Notes under the pieces: model-generated
The model's input: only the letters and a program-made list of their open reading frames with translations
Databases searched by the model: none
Told to the model about the DNA's origin: nothing
Shown here: positions 35,932 through 47,514 of the stretch, in pieces
Numbering within the stretch: the first letter of the stretch is position 1
How the letters are laid out: every line of letters begins with the position of its first letter
Position numbers and translations under genes: made by a program
DNA from: Combretum micranthum
Lineage: Eukaryota; Streptophyta; Magnoliopsida; Myrtales; Combretaceae
Assembly (NCBI GenBank): GCA_024138025.1
Contig: JAMXBD010001201.1
Coordinates: 186,001 to 250,000 of the forward strand
Length of the DNA: 64,000 nt
Reading direction: 5' to 3'

Positions 35932-37269
35932 TGTCACATCTCCACGGGTACCCTAGTAGTATTCATACACTACGTGTCAAACTAAAGTCCCAAGCATTCA
36001 TATTTATAGGTTTGATACATCCAGAATGACAAATATATGCATTATACAACTAGAACACTCCGTGGCATGGACATATTTAACACAATCAAAAGGTTGTTCA
36101 GAATAAGAAATATTGCATACATATAGATCTCTTACATATCAACAATACATAGCATCCTTAAGGTACTTAGTTAATACATCATAATTGTAAAGTATCTAGT
36201 CTTACAACTCTATTATAAGCCAAAATGCTACCGACTCATGTCTTGACTTTACTACTAACTCATACCAGCCTCAACTCCCGTGGGGAGATCAGCCATAGTG
36301 AGGCTTGTAACCAAGCAAATCTATAGGTTGGGTAAGTAAGCCACAACTCAATGAGATAACTAGATCTTAACATATACCAATCAATGGTCAAGAAATTTAA
36401 TTTAATAGGCATATGCAATGCAACATTCAAACATATATAACAAACACAAGTTTGGACAATCGAAATCCAAATAGAGTATAGATTTACACCCTCTCACCAT
36501 GCTTTAAGAACCAGTCAATCAATAATCCACATCCAAGAGAGACTGATAACTAAGGAAGGAGAAATATCATTCATCCTTTCTTATCATTTTACATTATAAT
36601 TGTCTTATAACTCAACTTAATCTTAGCACTTAGAAACTCCACTACGTATTAGCTGTTTCATGTCGACACCACAGGCAACATTCCTTTAGGTGCCTACTTA
36701 TACTTAGTTCTTGTGGAATCGAATGGAACAATGGTAATCTTACGTTGAATAAGAATCGTTTTCTATTTACTAGAAACATTAAGTATTATCACAGAACCAA
36801 AATACTAATCGTAATGGGGTTTCCATTTGTATGCAATTTATGCATTCATGTGATGCATGTCCCTTTTTGTTTAGTGGTTAAATAGATTTAGCTCCATTTA
36901 ATTGGTGATCAAACAATTCTTAGACATTCCTCAACATGCATTACATAATCATTGTTGCATAAGTTGTTATCACTTTCATTATCGAGGGTTGTCAATCACT
37001 CAAGCATCATACAACCCTCATCATACCCAACCCCATACATGTTGCCAACTATATGTATATTAGAATAGGTGCAACTATGTTATAGGCACGATCAATATGA
37101 GAAAATCAAAGTTACTCACGTATGCATTTTTTCTATTCGTCATAATAGTTGATTGAAAAATATTTTAGTTGGCTTATAGTTCCTATTAAAACAAGAGAAT
37201 TACATATTACTAAAGATATAACCAAATATGAAGTGGCTAAAGGTGTTCATGTGTCCTAAATTTTTGTTG

Positions 37270-37760
37270 AAAACTTAAGGATTTTTATCACATAGTAATG
37301 ATCACACACATGATCTAGGTGGTGACGAAATAGGGCACCATATCATGGGCATGATATAGGTGGTGATTCATATCATAGGCATGATATGTATGAATTTTTA
37401 CTCACTAGAGATAACGATCCTTGTCACACAATGATTAAGTATTGAAAATGAGATTCGAGAAGATCACAGGGTACATCACGGCCGTGATAGGTGTTGAAAA
37501 TAATAATCGAGAGGTCCATGGGGTGTATCATGGTCGTGATGTGTATGAATTTCATTTTTCAAGGAGATCACTCTCCATGTTACGATCGTGATTGGTCTTA
37601 GTCTTAGTATAGTGAGGATTACGATTGAGATCACAGCCATGATTGATATTATTTTAAATTTCTAAGGGGATCAATGGAGCTATTACGACCGTATAGTTGT
37701 AAATTTTATCTTTCAAGGAGATCACACACATGTCATAGTCGTGATGTGTGTTTCCTCTTG
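37270..37760. repeat. Degenerate 'atcacggccgtgat' palindrome array in LTR F
   Basis: Variants such as gatcacacacatgat, atcacggccgtgat (37478-37491), atcatggtcgtgat and ttacgatcgtgatt recur every 40-70 bp. It is the counterpart of the array in LTR G (9900-10335), on the opposite strand. Confidence 0.75.
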
Positions 37761-37871
37761 AATTACGACCTTTTTTAACTTAGGATTATAACTCCATTTT
37801 ACTTCTATTTGACTAAAATAACTATGTATATGTATCTATTTTAGTTTTATCTTCGTGTTGTCCTATAAATC

Positions 37872-38239
37872 AGGGATAATGACAAAAAATAATACCTGAA
37901 TTTTCACAAAATAAATAAGTACCTAAAATTTGGTTTTGAACAATTTAGTACTTAAACAAAGTTTTCATTGACTTTTTCCATACCTGAATTTTGATTATGA
38001 TAATTTTGGTACATGAACAAACTTTTCATGAACTTTTTTCATACCTTATTTCGCTTGCTTCAGGTATGAAAAAAGTCTATGAAAACTTTATTTATCTACC
38101 AAAATTGTCAAAACCAAACTTTAGGTTTGAAAAAAAGTCAACGAAAATTTTGTTTAGGTACTAAATTATTCAAAACCAAACTTTAGGTACCTAATTGTTC
38201 TTTTTGAAAAGTTCATATACTATTTTAATCATTAACCCT
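37872..38239. mobile_element. Long-inverted-repeat foldback MITE inside LTR F
   Basis: The left end agggataatgac and the right end (inverted: agggttaatgat) start arms of roughly 170 bp that are complementary along most of their length (aagtacctaaaatttggttt against aaaccaaactttaggtacct). The centre lies near 38055. It could form a near-complete hairpin. There is no coding capacity. Confidence 0.75.
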
Positions 38240-39584
38240 ATAAACATCACATTTACGGGGTCATGCTAATTTATAAGCTTCCAACGTATGTACTTAGACT
38301 AGGTTTGTTCAGAGTTACAAAATTTTAAGAGTATAGACATCCTTGTTACTCTTTTTAGATTTGTTGGTATCTCTATTCTTCTTTTTTTCTAATCTTATGA
38401 TTACAAGATGAAATGCATATGTCGGACAATAGAGTATTTCACTCTTATTCTAGCATGATCTAAGTTCGCCATGCATTTTAATGCATTCTATAAAGATAGT
38501 TTAGGGACAAAGAACAATACCTTGTCTTTGAATGAAGTTTAGAGATAGCTTCCTCTTCTTCTTTATGGGCTTTATAAGTGGAAGGTACTGCTGTTTTTCC
38601 AAGGATTTAAATGTAGGTGATAAGAAGTGTTTGTAAAGTTTTTGTTGGCTGATGTTGCTTCAAGGAAGAAGATGATAGCTGAAATATCCAGACATGAAAG
38701 TGGAAATTTCATGGCTTCCTTTTAAGTTTCTTGTATAGAAAGATTGTAATGATTAATTTAGATTTTTTTTTATTTAATGTTAAATGCAAATTGTAATTTT
38801 TGTGATGAATTTTCCTTGTACAGGATGGGAAGTGGTAGTACTGTTTCCTATGTGTATATGTATGTTTGTCTTTAGTCAAAATGTGTTATTGTCAAGCATT
38901 AAATGAGAGAATTCTTGAGAATTTATGATTGTCACTTGCCCATTGTTTTCCACCGTACATGTAGCTGAAGTTTTAGAAATTTTAGAAGATCTCATGCATA
39001 GAAATTAGAATAGGTAATTATAATATATATACGACAAATAATTTTATGATATTAGATAGATGTTGATTAATATACAAACAAATTAAGCAAATCTAATATT
39101 AGATACCCACGCAATAAGCAATATTAGGGTTTTTACCTATTCGATTAGGGTTTAGAGCCCTACTGGTAAAATTAAGATTTGATACTATATAAGTTTAGAG
39201 TATTCCCATTTTCATATTTCCAATATTAAAATTTTGATTTAAGCCTTATATTTACAACTTAAGCTATTTATCAGGTCATATCGGGTATATTTCAACTTAA
39301 GCGATTTATCTTTAAGCTGTCATTTGTTAACCAATATACCATAAAAAATTTAGGGATTCAATCTATACTTGAAAGCCAAGGCTATATAACTATATTTAAC
39401 AAGATTTTAACCCTTGTCATATAATCTTATCTTTAATATCTTTTACCACCTAAGGAATTATTTACTATAATTATTGAGTAAGCAAACTCCTATATACTTT
39501 GTTTGATATAAGAAACTAGTGAGGATTAGATAGCTACTATGTTGTAACCTTAAGTTAAGATAGGAAAATTCTCAAGGATTACAT

Positions 39585-39603
39585 CCCCCCCCCCCCCCCC
39601 CCC
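39585..39603 (-). repeat. G19 tract on the minus strand, probable polypurine tract
   Basis: 19 G on the minus strand, two bases upstream of the LTR F start (tgtaatcc). This is the position of a polypurine tract used to prime plus-strand synthesis, here expanded into a homopolymer. Confidence 0.6.
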
Positions 39604-39639
39604 TAAAATAAGCTTTGCCCTTTAAGCTTGAAGCATACT

Positions 39640-41085
39640 TGGTTTATCAAACAGGTAGTTCCTTCTAACTTCGTCTTTCAATTCCCATGTAACTTTTTTG
39701 GTTCATGGGTCTCATGAAATTTTGACATATTTAATTTCCTTGTTTTTAAAGAGTTTGCACCTTTGAATCTAGAATTTGAACTAGGTGCTTTTCCTATGTC
39801 AAGTTCTCCTTAAGCGAGATAAGTTCCAACTTAATGATTTTATCAAGGTTAGCTACGCATTTTTTCGTAAGACCAACACGTGAAATACATTATGTATACC
39901 AGTAAGATTTGGAGGTAATGCCATTCAATATGTTAAGTCTCCAACTCTATCCAATATTTCACAGGGTTTGATATATCTTGGACTTAATTTCCCTTGCAAT
40001 CATCCTCGATACAAACTTTTAATTGAGCTCACCTTAAGATACATATGGTCTCCCACATTAAATTCAAGTTCTCTTATTTTCATATCGACCCAACTTTTCT
40101 ATCGATCTTGAGCTTCTTTCATTTTTTGTTTAATTATTGTCACTTTATTAACTATCTCTTGTTCTAACTCAAGTCTAATGGCTATTCTTTCTAAATTATT
40201 CCAAAATAATGGTGACCTACACTTGCACCCATGCAGTACTTCATATGGTGGCATTTCAATACTTGAATAATGTTAACTATTATTTTAGGTAAATTCCACC
40301 AACGGCAAATGTTGATCCCAACCTCCTTTGAATTCCAAAATGCATGCTCACAACATATCTTCTAAAGTCTATATCATTCTTTTTGTTTGTCCATTCGCTT
40401 GAGGACGATATGTAGCATTGAACTGTAGTTAAGTTCCCATGGATTTTTGTAAAATAACCTAAAATCTAGAGACAAGCCTTGGGTCTTGATCCGATACAAT
40501 TCATATTGGTGCGCCATGTAATCTTACTACTTCCTTGATGTATATTCATGCCAACTTTTCCAAGGAATAAGTCATATTGATGGGCAAAAAATGAGCTATC
40601 TTAGTAAGTCGATCAACAATTACCCATACTGCATCATATTTAACATTGGTTCTTGGTAAAGAACTTACAAATTTCACAGAAATTCGATCCCAATTCCGTT
40701 CTAGAATAATGGTTGTAATAACTCTTATGGTCTTTGATATTTAGCTTTTTCTCTCTGAAAAACTTCACATTGGGCAACATAATTTGCTATTTCTCTTTTC
40801 ATTCCATTCTACTAATAAACACTTTTGAGCTCTTGATAAGTCTTGGTTTCACCTAGGTGAATATTATAAATTGAGTAATGTGCCTCATGCATTAATTCTT
40901 TTCTCAATTTTGCATCATTAAGCACATACAGTATGTTTCCTATTCTAAGAGTTCCTTCTTTATCTACTTAGAATTATTTGTATTTACCATGAGAAGACCT
41001 TAAATGATTTCTTGAAATCCAGAGTCTTGCTTTTGTTCTTCTTTAATTTATTGAAGCAAGGTAGGTGAAAATGAGAACATGCACT
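39640..41085 (-). pseudogene. Ty3/gypsy integrase plus chromodomain, degenerate and 5'-truncated
   Basis: On the minus strand, interrupted frames give the integrase N-terminal zinc region (LMHEAHYSIYN, GMKREIANYVAQCEVFQREK, near 40,770-40,920), then the catalytic core YDAVWVIVDRLTKIAHFLPI with a downstream LHGAPI and SDQDPR (near 40,470-40,640). The chromodomain follows (ILDSKVQTL, then KKVTWELKDEVRRNYLFD, about 39,650-39,780). Integrase joins element DNA to the host; a C-terminal chromodomain marks the chromovirus clade. Many stops are present. The upstream RT/RNase H is missing because homology ends near 41,085, where unrelated DNA begins. Confidence 0.85.
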
Positions 41086-41941
41086 ATAAAATACTCAGAG
41101 AGGTGGGGGGGGGGGTGGTGAGGGGGTAGGTGGTGAATTGAGTATTTGCTGTAAAATTTCAAACAATTTATTTAATGTAACAAATCAAAATTAACTTTAA
41201 TAGAAGCAGATATACAACAATAGATTACAATATGAGATATAAAAGATATAGGGATAGAAAATTTTATTCTAGATTTTAGCATGGATTTTAGCCCACTTCC
41301 TACTCTGTACGATCCACCAATGTCTCCAATCGAGGACTTCGCCACTACTTTATTAATCACCAAATAAACACACTCAAGATGAGCAATACACCACTTTTAC
41401 AACACTTAGGAAATAAAATATTTTCTTTCTCTCTTTAGACACTCACTAATAGATAGCAGATTACAAGAATATAGCACTAAAATATTTGTCTCACTCTTTC
41501 TAGATATTTAGAAGTTAATGAACAGGAGAACAATAAAATTAAAGATTTTTTCGTTTGCAAATACACGAACTTTTTCACTTTCGCACTTTTCATCTAAAAT
41601 AAATCTCCCAAGGACAGAGTATTTATAGCCTTCAAAAATTCAAACGTCTATTAGAGTTAACACCTTTAAGTCCTTAAGCATTAAATGCCCTTCAATGGCT
41701 TTTTTGCCACATTGGCTCATGCTTTTAAACCACCGCATTCTAAATCTTGTTGAGCCACAAAGTGTCGCGCTCTCACTTTAGCTCTCAATCAAGTCTTTGC
41801 TTACGTAGACTCCATTGAGTCCTGAATTCAAACTTGTCGCACCTTAACTTGTCGTGCCTACATTCATCGACTCTTGGTATTTACAATCGACCAGAGCTGT
41901 GTATGTTTGAGCTTGTATAGTATTAGTTTTGAACTTATTGT
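41086..41941 (-). other. Promoter-bearing LTR/leader-like segment, probably of a copia element
   Basis: On the minus strand a TATAAATA (41620-41627) is followed by leader-like sequence ending 'ttttacagcaaatactcaat' and a C-rich 'tcaccacc...ctctctgagtatttta' stretch (41090-41140). The latter is reminiscent of leader ends of plant copia elements. Clean termini and TSD were not found, so its nature is uncertain. Confidence 0.4.
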
Positions 41942-44900
41942 TGTCACGCTCCGAGGGTACCATAGTAGTAATAAACAAGATACACTTGAATACTATTACT
42001 AGTTTACCTTCTAAGAATGATATATTTTCAATAAACAGTATCTTTTAGTTGCTTTGATAAGAATGGCAAATATATATAAGACATAAATTAGTAAATAACT
42101 ATCATCCAAAGTTGAGAATGTCATAATAATAATATTACAAACCATAACTTTTTTAGAAAAATCTCCGAATATATAACTAAAGCTTCTAATGCTAAATACT
42201 TGTAACTAGAAATAGAAATATAAATCTTACCCAAACTACTCCTTAAGCTTCCAGCTTCTAAATTCTTATTGGGACCATGCTCTTGGAAGTAATGAGCCAA
42301 GGTTGCAATATAAACCTAAAAGGACTATTAGAGTGTGAGCTAAACCATGGACTCAATGAATAACCAAAACTTACCACATATCAGACAAGTTTATTAACAA
42401 TCATATGAAATGCATCAATCAAGCATATGTATAAATACAAGCTTAGATAACCTGAAATCTAAAGCAGGATAAGATTTAAGCCCTCTCATCGGGGTTGAAG
42501 GATCACAATCTATGGCCCACCTACCTAGAGGATACTGAGTAAATAGAAGAAACTGCAATACATACTTTAGTTTTCTCTTTTTAATTTACTATATCTTTAC
42601 TGTTCGCTTGATGTTTACTATCTCAGATTCCTCCACAAAGTGTTAGTCATTTTAAGCAATACCATTAGCGGCGTCCTTCATTTACCATTTAGTTCCTATG
42701 GTACCAACAAAGCAAAGGTAACCTTCGTATGACTAATAACCTCTGGACTAGACATATCAAGCATTATCAGACATCTGAAATACTAAAACGAGTAGGCTGC
42801 CATGCCTTTATGTTATGCAATTTATGCAAATCGTGCAATGCATGTCCATTTTATATATAGACCCGATAGTTATTAATTAGATTTAAGGTAATCAATCATT
42901 AATCATATAATCAACATGTTATACAAGCAATATAATCATACAAAATTTATTATTATCATTAGAGTGGCTTAGCAATCAATTTTCCACATTAAAAACAATT
43001 TCCATAAATCCATACAACACTTTCAGGTTATTATCCTTTATTAAAGGTTTGCCAAATTACAAGCACATACAATGTAATAAGACTGAGTTACTCATTTGCT
43101 CATGTTGGCTAGTCGTAATAATCGTCAAGAAAATCCTCATAAGTACTAGGGTCACCTATTGAGATGATTAATATATCCATCAATATCACATAAACTATAT
43201 GATTAGACTCCTATGAGTGTCTAAGTGTCCTATATCGATGTTGGGATTTTGTTTTACTATTATATTGGTCCTTTAATGGTTCTGTGATAATCAAGTATTA
43301 TTTAATATATTTTTTCATTTTGCTTGTCTTAATCAAGTTAGATACTTATATACTTTTATTGGGTATACGAAAAATTAATATTTAGTCACTTTATATTTTT
43401 ATAGCTATTATTATTGCTATTTTTATATTGTTCCTTATCTGACAAATTATAGTAACTCATATTTATTCATTGTTGTTTAGAGTTATCGGTTTTCCCTTGA
43501 TTTACTTGATGTAATTTTCTTGTTATGTAAAGATGTCACTTTATTAAAAAATTTAGCCTATTTAAATTTCCATTGTTATATGTATGTCTATATGTATATA
43601 AATCAATAAATATTTAATAATTACCACAATTCTATTTTTACTTGTAAAGTATACTAAGTTCATCTATATTGATAATAAAATTAATAATATTAAGATTTGC
43701 AAAAATTAAAATTAATTTTCAGAATAATAATTACGCATTAATAATAATAATAACAATTAGTTTATCAATTTGACTTGGTAAATGAATTAAATGATTAAAT
43801 ATAATCAATTTGGCTAAGATTAAGCTAGAATGAGCTTAGTAGTTAATAATTGGCTTAGATGAATGAGATAGGATAATATTAGATTAACATAGGGAATATG
43901 TTGTTTCAAATGTATGTTTACTTAGAAAATGAATGTTTTTGTATATGAATTCTTTGTTAATGCTTTTGTAATAAATGACTATAATCAAAGTGCAAAGAGA
44001 TATTTTGACAGATAGAGGAAAACTGACTGTATTTTGATGGGGCGATATTCGCAGCCATAGCAGGGTTCCTATTTAGTGTCTAATCAAATAGGGTGTTAAT
44101 AAAAGTTTGAGATAATGGTTAACTAGTTTAATTTCTTATATAGTTTAAGTTCTTATATGATTTTAATTTCTTAAATAGATGGTTACCCTTGAATTAACTC
44201 TTTGATCTATCTTCTGAGATAGCGTTTGTCCTACCTTCTGTCTTTATTTGGATTTCATATTAAAGGTACACAGTAACTTGGTTATTTGCTTGCCTAGGAT
44301 AGGTATATCTTAACTTGACTATAATTCAAGATAACTTAAGCTTTGTTTGAATTAGTTGTGCTTTATGCCGTTGAATACGATGGGTAGTCGATGGGGTTAT
44401 TGGCAACGGTATAACATTTGCTTATTCTTAAAATGAAAAAATATGATTTAGTTGAATGTTTTATGCAAAAATTTAAGCTAGGTGATATTATGGATTAAAT
44501 TAAGTGAAGATGAGAAACAGCTGAGAAGCCTAAATGAGACTATTTCTCTTTTATGGATATATTATCTAGGAGATTTAAGTTCCGAGATGCTTATATCAAC
44601 CCCTTGAGCGTCGAGGTCATTACTCAGGACCCCCAGATTCCTTGTTGTTCTGGAGTTTGAAAACTCCTATGTTATTTAACTAATTAAAAATTATATAATA
44701 ACTTGTTGATATTTCATTGCATTTAGCTAGATTCGTGTGCCATTTCGTGTGTGATTGTATTACTATGTCAAGAGCTTCGGCTCATCGTTGTTGTTATTGT
44801 TCTTTTTCCCAGTCTTGATTTCATGATGTGATGATTATTGTGATTATTGTTGATAATGATAATGTAGGTGATGATGATGAGATGATGAGGAGGTTGATGA

Positions 44901-45086
44901 TTTGATGATCATGAAGATGATGATGTTGTTGATGATGATGATTAATGTGATGATGCTTGGCTAGGGTTTAAGGCGATGTTTGAGGAGTGATACGATATAT
45001 GGCAATGGATTTCATGTATATATATTTTTTATTTTAAGAGCTGGATTTACATTTTGAAATCTATAATATTCTTTAAAGGGCCTATG
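41942..45086 (-). mobile_element. Long LTR 'E' of the same superfamily, 5' end degenerate
   Basis: The plus-strand left end tgtcacgctccgagggtacc is the canonical 3' terminus in reverse. Shared blocks with LTR C follow in order: 'ccctctcatcggggttgaag' (~42,482), 'ggcccacctacc' and 'ttagttcctatggta'. At the right it meets LTR C at 45087; minus-strand sequence there (cataggccctttaaag) resembles a damaged LTR start. No TSD was found. Confidence 0.6.
44845..44960. repeat. GAT/GATGAT microsatellite region
   Basis: Imperfect (gat)n and (gatgat)n with interruptions, inside the 5' part of LTR E. Confidence 0.85.
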
Positions 45087-46741
45087 TGTCACGCCCCGAG
45101 GGTATTCTAGTAATAAATCAAGAACATTTGATTATCACTATTAGGTTACCCTTTAGGAGTGACTTGATTTTCAAAAAACAGGATCTTTTAGTTGCTTGAT
45201 TTGGAATATAACAAACATACATAAGATGTAAATTAGTAAACAACTATCACAACTACTATATTGCAGAACATATGCTTCAGAATTCCTTACAACTTAACTA
45301 ATGTTTCTAATGCACATTACATGCACATAAGACTACTTACAGATAAATATTCTAATTCTATCTAAATTTTAGACTTCTGGCTTCTAGTCTCTTACGGGAC
45401 CATGCTCCTGCTAGTAATGAGCACGGTCGCCGAGTGAACCTGAAAGGACTGGGAGTGTGAGCTAAAACACGAGCTCAGTGAGTAACCAGAATTTATTACA
45501 CATAACTACAAGTTATTTAACAATCATATGAAATGCAGCAATCACAAATGAACATTATAAGCTTGGATAACCCGGAATCCAAACAGGATGAAGATTTACG
45601 CCCTCCCATCGGGGTTGAAGGATCACAATCTATGGTCCACCTACCCAGGAGATACTTTAAGCTTTCAGGAAATAACAATTTCAATTTAGTTATCTCTTTA
45701 TACTTATCATGTTCATTATTTATTTTCTGTTTAGCTTTAGAAACTCCATTAAGTGTTAGTTATTCTCAACTAATACCATAAGCGGCGTCCTTCATTTACC
45801 ATGTAGTTCCTATGGTATTAACAGAACAAAAGTAATCTTGCAATTAACTACTAGCTCTCTGGCCTAGATAATTCAAGCATTACCAGAGATCCGAGAATCT
45901 AACACGTAGTAGGCTACCACTTACTCAATGCTTTTTATGCATAGTATGTAATGCATGACTACTTTTCATTATGGTACCAGGAGTTATTAGTCCATTTAAG
46001 GGTGATCAACCAATACAGACAATTCAATATATACCACAAACATTATCTAGATACAGGCAATTGTGTTATCACTTGTTTTAGAGTGACATGGCAATCAATG
46101 GAATACAATTCACAACTTTCATATTTTAAACAGATCATCAATTTTCATTATTTTTTTTTTTTATTGAAGGTTCACTACTAGTACAAGCACAACCAATGTA
46201 ATAAAACTGAATCACTCACCTGCCCATCCTAGTTAATCATAGTAATCTTCAGGTAGGTCCTCCCCAATACCCGAGTCACCTATTGATATAGACAATATAA
46301 AGATTAAAAATTTCTAGACTATATAATTGAGTTTCTAAAAATACTTAAATGTCCTAATGGTTGGTTCTGGTTGGATATGTGAATCGATCAATTGGGTATT
46401 TGAAAAGTTAATAACTTCATTGATTCATTTTTACTGCCTAAATATATCAATTTTCTTTTAAATTACCCAATAAATTTTTCTTATAGAATATAGATACTTC
46501 TATACTCACAAATTTGGAGTATTTAAATTTCCATTGTTATCTGTTTTCATATAGCTATTCTAGTATATACTTAATATTTACTCACTCATAATTTATACAT
46601 ATATATCTTTTTATGAAAACATATTCACTAATAAAGGAATTTATTAACTTAGTAATAACTATTTTCGGATTTATTTTCCCCTTTTCGAAAATCGTAAAAA
46701 CATTAATAATTAACATCAATAATAGTATTAAAATAATTATA

Positions 46742-46915
46742 CTATCAATAATACTAAAAACAACAATAATAACAATAATAATAATAATAATAATAGTAAT
46801 AATAATCAATAATAATAATAACAATAATAATAATAACAATAGTAATAATAATGACAATAGTAATAACAATATTAATAAATATAATAATAATTCAATTTCC
46901 GAAAATAAATTGGAT
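46742..46915. repeat. (AAT)n-type microsatellite with AAC variants
   Basis: About 170 bp of aataat/aataac units. It generates Asn- and Leu-rich spurious ORFs on both strands. Confidence 0.9.
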
Positions 46916-47393
46916 GGAATAATTATATTTTATTACATTAAGAATTATACTAATGATCTTATGTTTTAGTTAAAGTAATTTTGGTCTTACCTTCATATTA
47001 TTTTTAATAATATTTTCGAAAATTTAACAAAAATTCTTTTATTAATAAAAAGATTATTAATAATTATAATTAAAAACTTATTATCCGAAAATTATTCACT
47101 TAAGTAATTTATATTTCAAAAACTCCTTTTTGGATTAATAATAATTGATTAAGTATTAAAACATTCTATATTTGATAAAGTCAGAAAATAATTTTGTTTT
47201 TTGGATTTAAATAAATAAATAAATAAATTCGGATTTATTACTATAATAATATTATTACTATTCTAGAAAATGAATAAATGCAGAAAAAATATTAAAAACT
47301 TCAGAATTACTTATATTAATATTTATTATATATATATATTTATTTAGATTCGTTTTTCTTTTCTTCTTTTTTTTTTTTTAAATTTGGCCGAGA

Positions 47394-47514
47394 GGTACAC
47401 GGGGTGTACACGCCCGTGTACCCAGCCCGTGCTCATCGGGGGAGCACTGTTCATCGTCTTCCCCGATGAGCCGCGGCGAAATCCAGCGAATCCCGACGTT
47501 AGAACGTCGGGATT
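47394..47514. repeat. GC-rich island with three consecutive hairpins in LTR C
   Basis: In order: a palindromic 'gtacacggggtgtacacg...cgtgtac' region (47394-47423); arms ctcatcggggga and tccccgatgag with a short loop (47432-47470); and a perfect 12-bp stem aatcccgacgtt/aacgtcgggatt with a 2-base loop (47489-47514). The rest of the LTR is AT-rich. Confidence 0.8.

Larger units (their letters stand above)
35932..39583 (-). mobile_element. 3' LTR 'F' (3.65 kb) of a Ty3/gypsy chromodomain element
   Basis: On the plus strand it runs from tgtcacatctccacgggtac to ctcaaggattaca. In element sense it begins tgtaatccttgag and ends gtgaca. The shared motif appears in reverse near 36480 (gatttacaccctc). 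A 19-G run (minus strand) that may be the polypurine tract abuts its start, followed by chromodomain and integrase sequence in the same orientation. This is the best link between the long LTRs of the window and a Ty3/gypsy coding region. It contains a degenerate 'tcacggccgtga' array and a foldback MITE. Confidence 0.75.

Noticed and set aside
41942..45086. LTR E as the 5' LTR partner of the integrase element ending in LTR F
   Set aside because: E is closer to C than to F, no PBS lies next to it and the intervening 2.4 kb lacks gag, protease and RT.
45533..45781. 82-codon ORF
   Set aside because: Reverse strand of the conserved 3' part of LTR C; an equivalent region occurs in LTR E without the frame.
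46582..46969. Leu/Ile-rich and Asn-rich ORFs on opposite strands
   Set aside because: Products of the AAT microsatellite.
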